64,000 bases of DNA, from positions 558,001-622,000 of the forward strand of contig NZ_PIPN01000001.1 of NCBI RefSeq assembly GCF_003986955.1, read 5' to 3'. Shown here piece by piece: positions 1 to 7,601 of this stretch; position 1 is the stretch's first letter; each line of letters starts with the position of its first letter. The translations under genes were made by a program, and so were the position numbers. Origin of the DNA: Aliidiomarina sedimenti (lineage in GTDB: Bacteria > Pseudomonadota > Gammaproteobacteria > Enterobacterales > Alteromonadaceae). Below the pieces are notes generated by a model. That model worked only from the letters and a program-made list of their open reading frames with translations. It searched no databases and was not told where the DNA came from.

Positions 1-1932
1 AGCTAACGCCTGCGCATGTTGCTCCGGTGCGGTACGATCCGCCCAGTCCGCCAAATCAATAAAGCCGGCCATGGTATTACTACGCAGGGAACTGGCAATG
101 ATGTCGAAACCGGCAAACGAGGTGAAGTTATCCACTTCGTCCATGTCCAGCAGCATCTCAGCAATCCGATCGCGCACTTCTTCGGTGCGGGCCAGATGTG
201 AATTTGCAGGCAGTTGCGCGTACAACATGGCAACACCCTGATCCTCTGCAGGCACCAGGCTCGATGGCAAACGGGTTAACAGGAAGATAGCCAGCACCGT
301 ACAGCCAGCAAAAAGCGCAATACCAATCACCCAGCGACGAACCAACCAGGCTACCGTCCCTACGAAACCATTGGTCAGCTTCTCAAAAGCGGCGTTAAAC
401 CATTGAAATGGCTTGGCCACTTCCTTTTTCTGTCCATCCAGGAACAGTGCACACATGGCGGGTGTCAGGGTGACCGCAACCACACCAGAGACCACCACTG
501 AGACCGCAATAGTCACTGCGAACTGACGGTATAATTCACCACTTAAGCCGCCGAGGAAGGCAACCGGGGCAAATACAGCAACCAGTACCAGGGTTGAAGA
601 AACAACCGCACCCGTTACCTGCTGCATGGTTTCAACAGAGGCATCGCGCGCTTTCATGCCTTTTTCGGAGATCAGCCGCTCAACGTTTTCCATTACGATA
701 ATGGCATTATCAACCACGATACCAATCGCCAGGACCAGACCAAACAAGGTCAGCATGTTGATCGAGAAGCCAAGCATCTGCATACCAGCAAAAGTACCGA
801 TAAGAGAGACCGGAATCGCTGCGACCGGGATCAGCGTAGCGCGGAAACGTTGCAGGAACAGGAAAGTCACCAGAACCACCAGCAATACCGCAATCAGTAA
901 AGTGGTAACTACCTCTTTAACTGAAATTTCGATAAATTCTGTGGTGTCATATGGCACATAGTAATCCAGGCCTTCCGGAAAACGACTGCGCATATCGTCC
1001 AGTGCTTCATGCACCACCGACGCTGTTTCTAACGCGTTCGCGCCCGGTTGCAGGAAGATCCCCATTGGCACCGCACGCTGACCATTGTAGATGGCTGAGA
1101 AGTCATAGTTTTGCGACCCCAGCTCTACGTCCGCGACATCGCGCAAGCGCAGATAACCGCCATCGCCGTCGGTACGCAAAATGATATTTTCAAATTGCTC
1201 GGGCTGATTGAGCTGAGTATCCGTAGTCGCACTGTAAGTAAACGCCTGTCCTTCCGGAGCCGGGTTACCACCGAAACGGCCTGCTGCATACTGCGCGTTT
1301 TGTGCACCGACAGCCGCGGCCAGATCCTGCGGGATCAGTTTATTTTCAGCCAGTTTGGCCGGGTCGGTCCAGATCCGCATTGAATAGTCCTGCGGTCCGA
1401 ACAAGGACGCATCACCTACGCCAGGTAAGCGGGACAATTCGTCGAGCACATTGATCAGCGCATAGTTACTGATTTCCAGCGTTTCCATGCTGGCATCAGG
1501 TGAATACAGCACTGGCACCATCAGAATGTTGGTCGAACGTGCTTCGACCTGCACCCCTAACTGGCGAACAACCTGAGGCAAGCGCGATAATGCCGCCTGA
1601 ACCCGGTTATTGACGTTAATCTGTGCCTGATCCGGGTCTGTGCCCATAGCGAAGGAAATCGAAATTTGCAGCATACCGGCATCAGAACTGGTCGATTCCA
1701 TGTAAATCATGTCATCAACGCCGTTGATTTCCTGCTCCAACGGAGCTGCCAGCGAGTCGGCTATAACTTGCGAGCTTGCCCCCGGGTAGGTTGCAGAAAC
1801 CACCACCTGCGGTGGCACCACATCCGGATACTGCTCAATTGGCAAGGCGCGCAAGGCGACAATACCAACCAGCATAATAATCACTGAGATGACCGTCGAA
1901 AACAGCGGACGGTCAATAAAAAAACGTAGCAT
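1..1932 (-). CDS. RND efflux pump permease (AcrB/HAE-1 type), 3' part outside window
   Basis: Inner-membrane proton-driven drug exporter that would work with the adaptor encoded just upstream. The 644 codons present give the N-terminal part: a first membrane helix starting MLRFFIDRPLFSTVIS, the first periplasmic porter domain, transmembrane helices 2-6 and the start of the second half. The proton-relay helix 4 reads GIVVDNAIIVMENVER at about residues 404-419, so the second of the two Asp residues found in AcrB (D407/D408) is Asn here. The start codon lies directly after the adaptor stop codon with no spacer, suggesting translational coupling. RND family assignment is firm, the substrate is unknown, and an outer-membrane partner gene is not visible. 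Confidence 0.93.
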   Translation of the reverse strand, partial: MLRFFIDRPLFSTVISVIIMLVGIVALRALPIEQYPDVVPPQVVVSATYPGASSQVIADSLAAPLEQEINGVDDMIYMESTSSDAGMLQISISFAMGTDPDQAQINVNNRVQAALSRLPQVVRQLGVQVEARSTNILMVPVLYSPDASMETLEISNYALINVLDELSRLPGVGDASLFGPQDYSMRIWTDPAKLAENKLIPQDLAAAVGAQNAQYAAGRFGGNPAPEGQAFTYSATTDTQLNQPEQFENIILRTDGDGGYLRLRDVADVELGSQNYDFSAIYNGQRAVPMGIFLQPGANALETASVVHEALDDMRSRFPEGLDYYVPYDTTEFIEISVKEVVTTLLIAVLLVVLVTFLFLQRFRATLIPVAAIPVSLIGTFAGMQMLGFSINMLTLFGLVLAIGIVVDNAIIVMENVERLISEKGMKARDASVETMQQVTGAVVSSTLVLVAVFAPVAFLGGLSGELYRQFAVTIAVSVVVSGVVAVTLTPAMCALFLDGQKKEVAKPFQWFNAAFEKLTNGFVGTVAWLVRRWVIGIALFAGCTVLAIFLLTRLPSSLVPAEDQGVAMLYAQLPANSHLARTEEVRDRIAEMLLDMDEVDNFTSFAGFDIIASSLRSNTMAGFIDLADWADRTAPEQHAQALA

Positions 1933-3075
1933 CTAGCTCTCCCCGTTACCTTGGTTGGTAACCTGAACATCTGCACCATCACGCAAGGCGACATGGCCAT
2001 TAATCACCAGTTGGTCACCGCTCGATAAACCGCTTATAACCAGTTGACGACCGTCGATCACCGGACCAAGCTCAACCGGCTGCGCACGCACCTTGGCATC
2101 GCCGTCAAGGACAAATACCTGAGCGCCGTCCTGACTTTGGCTGACCGCAGTCGGCTCAATCATAAACACGTCGTCGTACTGACCAACCACAACCCGAACA
2201 CGAATAAACTGGCCCGGGATTAGTTGCCGTTCGGCGTTGCTGAATTCAGCCCGCATCGCGACGCTTCCCGATTGCTCATCAATTCGCGGATCGATAAAAT
2301 TGATCTCGCCAACTTCGGCATATTCGCTGCCATCGGGCAGGATAGCCCAGGCTTTATTCACCACATCATCCGCGCTGTCATTGTTATGAGCACTGCGGTG
2401 ACTAAACGCATCGGTTTCGGGAATGGAAAAGTGCACCCGAATCGGATCAACCTGGGTCACGTGGGTTAACGTCATGCCACTTTGAATGAGGTTACCAACG
2501 GTGACACGCTCACTGCCTGCCATGCCGTTCACTGGCGATTCAACGCGGGTGTACCGCAGATTACGTTCTGCATCCTGCAGCGCAGCCCGGGCACGGGCGA
2601 CGCTGGCTTCCGCTGTATCACGGTTACTCTGAGCCTGTTCGAAATCACGACGGCTTACCGCATCACGCTCGAACAGTCCCGACACCCGGTCCCATTCGCT
2701 TTGCGCCTGGCGGTTCGCTGATTCCGCATCGCTTAACGCAGCACGTGCGGTAGCCAATTGAATCTCGTAAGGTTCAGGGTCGATTTGAAACAGCGTTTCG
2801 CCCTGTTCAACTTCAGTGCCTTCGTCGAAGCGGCGCTCCTGCAAAATACCTGAGACCTGAGCAGCAATTTCCACTTCGCGTGCGCCACGTACCCGGGCGG
2901 CATACTCACCAAAATAGGTTACGTTTTCGCTATCCACCTCGGCTACTGTCACTGGCGCTGGCGGCATTCCACCTTGCTGTTGCTGTTGTGGCTGGTCGCC
3001 GCCACATGCAGTCAGGCCCAGTGCGGCCAAACTGACTGCCAGAGCCAAAGGGACTGGCCATATTTTTGTTGCCAT
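1933..3075 (-). CDS. RND efflux periplasmic adaptor lipoprotein (AcrA/MexA family)
   Basis: Membrane-fusion protein linking the permease to an outer-membrane channel. The precursor has a lipoprotein signal ending LGLTAC with Cys at residue 24, then a Gln-rich linker, a biotinyl-lipoyl-like half, a coiled-coil hairpin in the Ala/Glu/Gln/Arg-rich middle (about residues 100-170), a second lipoyl half and beta-barrel/membrane-proximal domains; about 380 residues is usual for the family. The ATG at 3075 was chosen because GGAG stands nine bases ahead of it; an in-frame ATG six codons upstream has no such site. Sits between the TetR gene and the permease in one operon. Confidence 0.93.
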   Translation of the reverse strand: MATKIWPVPLALAVSLAALGLTACGGDQPQQQQQGGMPPAPVTVAEVDSENVTYFGEYAARVRGAREVEIAAQVSGILQERRFDEGTEVEQGETLFQIDPEPYEIQLATARAALSDAESANRQAQSEWDRVSGLFERDAVSRRDFEQAQSNRDTAEASVARARAALQDAERNLRYTRVESPVNGMAGSERVTVGNLIQSGMTLTHVTQVDPIRVHFSIPETDAFSHRSAHNNDSADDVVNKAWAILPDGSEYAEVGEINFIDPRIDEQSGSVAMRAEFSNAERQLIPGQFIRVRVVVGQYDDVFMIEPTAVSQSQDGAQVFVLDGDAKVRAQPVELGPVIDGRQLVISGLSSGDQLVINGHVALRDGADVQVTNQGNGES

Positions 3076-3100
3076 CGGTGTATACTCCATCAACTATTAA

Positions 3101-3730
3101 CTAGATATTGTCTTGGCCCGGTTTAATAAAACCGTGCATAAAAATTCTCATCATCAAATCCACCCGTTGCCGGGTGCTTTGAGTAATCGCTGTGTGCTGG
3201 CTCAATAAGACAGCGCCATGCACTAACTGGCCACTAATGTCCATCAGCTCCGACGCCGTTACTTCATCGTTTGGATAGACCCGCAGGATATCTTCAAACA
3301 AGGCTCGCCACTCATCGCGTGAGCGTTCCAGACGGGTAAAGTAGAGGCTACGTTCCTGATCACGAAAGTAGAGACGCTCTTCGATAAAGAGCTCAATAAT
3401 ATTGTTGTTCTGCTCGAAGAAGCCAATATAGGCGAGCCAGGTGGCTCTTAGCTTCTCCAGCGGATCCTGCTCGCTCTCACGGGCACGCACAACGGTCGCT
3501 CGCAACTCGTCAAGGTGCATATCAAGCGTGGCTTTGAACAACTCTTCTTTGGATTTAAAATTACGGTACAGGGTGCCTTTGCCGACACCGGCTTTGTCAG
3601 CAACCGTCTGCGTATCGGTCGACTGAAAACCATGCTCAGCAAAAAGTTCGGAGGCAGCTGCCACAATATCGTGGCGGCGCTCTTCTGCACTTTTCTGTGG
3701 ACGTTTAAGTTTCGCTTTCTCGGTAGTCAT
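3101..3730 (-). CDS. TetR/AcrR family repressor of the RND operon
   Basis: Transcriptional repressor with an N-terminal TetR helix-turn-helix (about residues 20-65, containing KAGVGKGTLYRNFKSKEELF) and a ligand-binding C-terminal all-helical domain. 209 residues, normal for the family. It is the first gene of the pump operon, with a short gap of about 25 bases to the adaptor start, so it probably represses itself and the pump until a ligand binds. ATG at 3730 was chosen over the in-frame TTG one codon upstream. The likely operator is the inverted repeat between the -35 and -10 elements described separately. The inducing ligand cannot be read from sequence. Confidence 0.92.
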   Translation of the reverse strand: MTTEKAKLKRPQKSAEERRHDIVAAASELFAEHGFQSTDTQTVADKAGVGKGTLYRNFKSKEELFKATLDMHLDELRATVVRARESEQDPLEKLRATWLAYIGFFEQNNNIIELFIEERLYFRDQERSLYFTRLERSRDEWRALFEDILRVYPNDEVTASELMDISGQLVHGAVLLSQHTAITQSTRQRVDLMMRIFMHGFIKPGQDNI

Positions 3731-3753
3731 CAACAGTAACCATAAATTTCAAG

Positions 3754-3771
3754 GCGGACCAGCCAGTCCGC
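3754..3771. promoter_or_regulatory. Second inverted repeat downstream of the TetR-RND promoter
   Basis: GCGGAC-N6-GTCCGC lies at about the expected transcription start of the TetR operon. It has the same 6+6+6 layout as the repeat inside the promoter but a different sequence. It could be an operator for another regulator or a leader hairpin. Confidence 0.4.
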
Positions 3772-3774
3772 GCT

Positions 3775-3802
3775 ATTTTAGTCAGCAAAAACTGACTGTC
3801 AA
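3775..3802 (-). promoter_or_regulatory. Candidate promoter/operator of the TetR-RND operon
   Basis: On the minus strand TTGACA (3797-3802) and TAAAAT (3775-3780) are separated by 16 bases. The spacer is occupied by the inverted repeat AGTCAG-N6-CTGACT (3780-3797), the usual place for a TetR-family operator. This is a pattern match only; binding is inferred. Confidence 0.6.
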
Positions 3803-3885
3803 TCCAGTAACTACGCGAGTTTCAGAAAACTGGACCAACTAGTGAAGAAATTGATGGATACTGCAAGAAAAATAGAACGAACCAA

Positions 3886-4176
3886 TCAGGTTAGCGAGGT
3901 GATTTTACAGCCAAGCAATACTCGCCCATTGTCGGTTTCATCGACTCTGAGTATCTCAGCTTTAGCATCCAGAGGTTTAACGTTGACGCCTTCAATCAGT
4001 ACTTCTATTGATTCACCCACTGCAATCGGCTTCTCTACTTCCAACGAAAGGCCGGTTGCGCTCAGGTCACGGCAAATCGCTTTTACTTTATGCATCTCAT
4101 CGTTGTCCGCATAAATCACCATTGCTTCAGCGTTGATCGCCATTCGATGGAAGTTACGTTGATCTTGATATCGCAT
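3886..4176 (-). CDS. PilZ domain protein (c-di-GMP receptor type)
   Basis: Small stand-alone PilZ protein, 96 residues. The two c-di-GMP binding signatures are present: R7-N-F-H-R11 (RxxxR) and D37-L-S-A-T-G42 (DxSxxG), so it probably binds the second messenger. No membrane segment or second domain. AGGTTT precedes the ATG. It stands alone between the TetR promoter and the divergent hinT gene, so no target process can be inferred from context. Confidence 0.88.
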   Translation of the reverse strand: MRYQDQRNFHRMAINAEAMVIYADNDEMHKVKAICRDLSATGLSLEVEKPIAVGESIEVLIEGVNVKPLDAKAEILRVDETDNGRVLLGCKITSLT

Positions 4177-4274
4177 AGAAACCTCATTTGTCAGGAAAAC
4201 ATCTGCAAGTGCTTGAGTATAGGCTAGTAAATATCTAGAGTAAGATCAGTTATTGGTACAAGCAAGGGCATATT

Positions 4275-4643
4275 ATGAGCAACGAAACTATTTTCGATAA
4301 AATCATCAATCGCGAAATCCCCGCTACCATTGTCTATGAGGACGATATAGCACTTGCCTTTGAGGACATTAACCCGCAGGCGCCGACTCATTTATTGATT
4401 ATTCCGAAGCGCCGCATCGCCACCAGCAATGATATTCAGCAGGATGACCGGGAAACCGTTGGCCACCTGTTCTGGGTAGCCGGGGAAATTGCACGGCAAC
4501 AAGGTTTTGCCGAGGAGGGTTACCGCACAGTTATGAATTGCAATGAGAACGGCGGCCAAACCGTTTACCATATCCATGTGCACCTGCTGGCTGGTAAAGC
4601 GTTTGGCTGGCCGCCCTATCAGGACCGTAAAAAGCAGGCCTGA
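4275..4643 (+). CDS. hinT: HIT family purine nucleotide hydrolase (HinT-like)
   Basis: Histidine-triad nucleotide-binding protein that hydrolyses purine nucleoside phosphoramidates and adenylated adducts in the cytoplasm. The 122 residues carry the N-terminal IFDKIINREIPATIVYEDD segment typical of HinT and the catalytic triad HIHVH at residues 99-103. AAGGGC precedes the ATG. Convergent with the lipoprotein gene, whose stop lies only five bases away, leaving no room for a terminator hairpin between them. Confidence 0.93.
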   Translation: MSNETIFDKIINREIPATIVYEDDIALAFEDINPQAPTHLLIIPKRRIATSNDIQQDDRETVGHLFWVAGEIARQQGFAEEGYRTVMNCNENGGQTVYHIHVHLLAGKAFGWPPYQDRKKQA

Positions 4644-4648
4644 TTAAT

Positions 4649-5086
4649 TTAGTTCATTGGACCGTCAAGGATCCGCGCCAGGTACCATTTGCCGCCTTCG
4701 CGCACCATCAGCACGTCGCGAATGGTCTCCACCCGGCGTGAACCGGAAACGCCACCCAGACTGACCTGAACGCGAGCGGTGTTGGCTTGTTCATTGAACA
4801 AGGTAACACCCTGGCGGTCAGCATTGACTTCTACTTCGTCAAAATCCATGTTGTAAAGATAACGTCCTACCGAGGCTACTGAGCCATAACGCATGATCAG
4901 TTGCCGATGCTCTTCCGTAGCCAGCTTTGCCGCCGCTTCGATATCGCGTTCATTGTAAAGTAATTCAAAGTAATCAATGGCTCGTTCGTGCGCCTCTGGC
5001 TCCTGAATTTTCTGTTCCCAGCAGCCAGTCAGTAGTAATGCCCCCATGACTGTCAGCGCTGCCGCCCATGTGTTGCGTAGCTTCAT
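4649..5086 (-). CDS. Small lipoprotein of unknown function
   Basis: 145-residue precursor with a clear lipoprotein signal (LLLTGC, Cys22) followed by about 120 residues of mixed helix and strand. The first helical part (HERAIDYFELLYNERDIEAAAKL) and later beta-rich part ending GGKWYLARI resemble the NTF2-like/DUF4878 fold in layout, but I do not recognise the family with certainty. Its start is 15 bases downstream of the gamma-glutamyltransferase stop on the same strand, so it may be co-transcribed with that gene. Confidence 0.75.
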   Translation of the reverse strand: MKLRNTWAAALTVMGALLLTGCWEQKIQEPEAHERAIDYFELLYNERDIEAAAKLATEEHRQLIMRYGSVASVGRYLYNMDFDEVEVNADRQGVTLFNEQANTARVQVSLGGVSGSRRVETIRDVLMVREGGKWYLARILDGPMN

Positions 5087-5100
5087 AATGCTCTCTCTTT

Positions 5101-6861
5101 TTATTGCTCGGTTTTGTCCCCAAGCGCGACGCCTTCACGACGCGGATCAGCACCTCCGAGCAGGTACCCTTGACCACGGGTTATTCCATGCACACCACTG
5201 TTCAAATCACGCATGTCCAGCGGATGGCCACGGCTTTCAAATTCATCCTGCCACGAGCCAGGCACGACTTCCAGCTCTATTGCAGTGCGACCGTTTAAAT
5301 TGGTCACATTCGGCAGCTCAATTGCACTTTGCATATCCAGTTCAAAGTCGATCAGGCCGATCAGTGTTTTCCCCACGTAGTTGATAATTCTGGGTCCGCC
5401 CGGCGAGCCCAGCACGTGTTCCACGTCACCCTGCGGGTTAAAGGTAATCACCGGGGTCATTGAACTACGCGGCCTTTTACCCGGTTCAACCCGGTTCGCC
5501 ACCAGGCCTTGCCCATTTTCAGGCTGCCGCGCGAAGTCCGTCAGCTGGTTATTGAGCAGAAAGCCACCGACCATCACCGCCGAACCAAAGCCCATTTCGA
5601 TACTACTGGTCATTGACAAGGCATTGCCTTCGGCATCGATGATGCTGATGTGGCTGGTACTCGGTTGTTCATAGCTAATTCCAGCGCTGTACTCCTGGCT
5701 AAAGGACTCGGGCGCTCCGGGTTCAGCATGGCCCATGTCCTGCTCGCCAATCAGCGTAGCGCGCTGTCGCAGATACTCAGGGTCAAGCATTGCAGCGACC
5801 GGGACATTGCTAAAATCAGGATCGGCCAGATAGTGATCGCGATCGGCAAAGGCAAGCCGTGATGCCTGAGTAAACAGATGCCAGGGCTCCGCATCGCTGA
5901 CCTGATACTGACTAAAATCAAAATCCTCAAGCATGTTCAGTGTTTGCAATAAGGTAACGCCACCTGAACTTGGTGGTCCCATGCTGCATATGTCGCGTTG
6001 ACGGTATTCACTGCACACAGGTTCACGCCATTGGGTGGAGTAACTGGCCATGTCCTCCACGCTTAACTGCCCCGGCTCAACCGCTGCATTGTTAACCGCT
6101 GCGACAATGGATTCGGCTAACTCTCCCTGATAGAACCCTTGTGCTCCCTGCTCCGCAATAACGCGTAAACTGGCCGCTAATTGAGGATTGTATTTAGTGT
6201 CGCCAGCGTGCAACGGCTCTCCATCAGGAAAGAAATAGTCACGGGCAGTTGGCAGACGACGAACACCAGGGTTAATTTCCAGTTCGACCAGCCGTGCCAG
6301 CCGCGGTGACACAACGAAGCCCTGCTCTGCTTGCTCAATACTGGCACTGAAAAGTTGCTTCCACTCAAGCTGGCCCCAGCGTTGATGGGCATCTTCAAGT
6401 CCTTGTACCAGGCCAGGCACGCCCACCGAGCGACCGCCGACGACCGCGTCTATCCAACTGACCGGCTCGCCACTGTCATCGAGAAACAGTTCAGCGTCCG
6501 CCGCCATCGGCGCCGTTTCCCTGGCATCCAGGCTATACAGGCGTTTTTCTTTGGCATCCCAGTACAGAATAAATGCACCGCCGCCGATCCCCGAGGACTG
6601 CGGTTCAACCAGCGTCAGCATGCTTTGCACCGCGACCGCCGCATCAATGGCACTACCGCCTTGCGCCAGAATGTCACGTCCTGCCTCGGCAGCATATGGG
6701 TTGGCTGCTGCCACCATATAGTTCGAGCTTTGGACCAGCTGATGCTCTTGAGTACCAGTGGCCGCTTCAGGTTCGTAGGCTTCATACTGAGTCGTTGTCG
6801 GGCTACAGGCGATCACCAGTGTGCTGCTAATCGCCAGCACCAGGGTTGTCATCGGGCGCAT
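5101..6861 (-). CDS. ggt: Gamma-glutamyltransferase, exported
   Basis: N-terminal nucleophile hydrolase that cleaves or transfers the gamma-glutamyl group of glutathione and related peptides in the periplasm. The 586-residue precursor is expected to cleave itself before the conserved Thr of PSTSHISII (Thr402), giving large and small subunits. PGKRPRSSMTP and the glycine-rich LGSPGG(P)RI motif of the small subunit are present. The N-terminus ends VIAC, a plausible lipobox, so this copy may be membrane-anchored. ATG at 6861 was chosen because AAGGAAG lies five bases ahead; an upstream in-frame ATG lacks one. Divergent from rrtA. Confidence 0.93.
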   Translation of the reverse strand: MRPMTTLVLAISSTLVIACSPTTTQYEAYEPEAATGTQEHQLVQSSNYMVAAANPYAAEAGRDILAQGGSAIDAAVAVQSMLTLVEPQSSGIGGGAFILYWDAKEKRLYSLDARETAPMAADAELFLDDSGEPVSWIDAVVGGRSVGVPGLVQGLEDAHQRWGQLEWKQLFSASIEQAEQGFVVSPRLARLVELEINPGVRRLPTARDYFFPDGEPLHAGDTKYNPQLAASLRVIAEQGAQGFYQGELAESIVAAVNNAAVEPGQLSVEDMASYSTQWREPVCSEYRQRDICSMGPPSSGGVTLLQTLNMLEDFDFSQYQVSDAEPWHLFTQASRLAFADRDHYLADPDFSNVPVAAMLDPEYLRQRATLIGEQDMGHAEPGAPESFSQEYSAGISYEQPSTSHISIIDAEGNALSMTSSIEMGFGSAVMVGGFLLNNQLTDFARQPENGQGLVANRVEPGKRPRSSMTPVITFNPQGDVEHVLGSPGGPRIINYVGKTLIGLIDFELDMQSAIELPNVTNLNGRTAIELEVVPGSWQDEFESRGHPLDMRDLNSGVHGITRGQGYLLGGADPRREGVALGDKTEQ

Positions 6862-6942
6862 AATCTTCCTTTTGAGAATTGTCATCAAAGCAGGCTACAA
6901 TCAGCCTCAATTGAGCATACCAAAGTCAACCAAGGAAAACAT

Positions 6943-7542
6943 ATGCTTTCAGCCAGGCCCGGTGCAAACCTTGTGCAAAGCCATGCTGCCTGGGCAGTGC
7001 CGTTGCTGTTGATTGTCGGCATGCTGTACCTGCAGCAATGGTCTGCTGCACTAGATCTCCTCGACTACGCACCTGAGCGACTGAGCAGCGACCCCTGGCG
7101 CTGGTGGAGCGCCCACTTTGTCCATCTCAATGCGACTCATCTGGTGGCTAACCTGCTGGCCTTCACCGCAGTCTGTCTGATCTTTGCTCCCTGGCTACGC
7201 GGCTTTATGCTTCTTGGCGTCGTCCTGGTAAGCGCGACCTGTGCATCCTTGGTGCCCTGGCTGGCTAACCAGGACCTTCATTTTGCCGGCTTCTCCGGTG
7301 TGCTGCACGGATTACTCCTGTATGGCTGTGTTCGCGTTGCTCGGGAGCATTGGCTTGGCTTTGCCATGCTGGCGTTACTCGCCGCCAAATTACTCGCGGA
7401 ACTCTGCCTTGGCTACTTCAGCGGCAGCCAGCTTGCCATTGCCTGGCTGGGCAGCCCGACCGCCTATCTAGCCCATCTCGGTGGTGCCCTCGGCGGCGGT
7501 TTATCCCTCCTGGCCTTGCTTGCTGGCACTCGTAAAACGTAG
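6943..7542 (+). CDS. rrtA: Rhombosortase (rhomboid-family intramembrane serine protease)
   Basis: 199-residue polytopic membrane protein of the rhomboid superfamily. Signatures in order: HFVHLNATHLVANL in the second helix region, the nucleophile motif GFSGVLHG (GxSGxLHG form typical of rhombosortases), and the catalytic-His helix AHLGGALGG. Rhombosortases process proteins carrying a C-terminal GlyGly-CTERM tail for delivery to the cell surface through type II secretion. No GlyGly-CTERM substrate is visible in this window. AAGGAAAAC precedes the ATG; the reading frame is open much further upstream but that part runs antisense through ggt and is not coding. Confidence 0.88.
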   Translation: MLSARPGANLVQSHAAWAVPLLLIVGMLYLQQWSAALDLLDYAPERLSSDPWRWWSAHFVHLNATHLVANLLAFTAVCLIFAPWLRGFMLLGVVLVSATCASLVPWLANQDLHFAGFSGVLHGLLLYGCVRVAREHWLGFAMLALLAAKLLAELCLGYFSGSQLAIAWLGSPTAYLAHLGGALGGGLSLLALLAGTRKT

Positions 7543-7547
7543 CGACA

Positions 7548-7575
7548 AAAAAACGCGCCCAAAGGCGCGTTTTTT
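7548..7575. terminator. Bidirectional intrinsic terminator between rrtA and the S9 peptidase
   Basis: Stem CGCGCC/GGCGCG with a four-base loop, flanked by six A on the left and six T on the right, so it can work for both convergent genes. Confidence 0.9.
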
Positions 7576-7601
7576 AACCGGGATTTTGTAGCAGGTATCC
7601 C

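Noticed and set aside
6331-6942. Long upstream extension of the rhombosortase frame
   Set aside because: It runs antisense through ggt, lacks hydrophobic pattern, and the ATG at 6943 has a good ribosome site and fits the family length.
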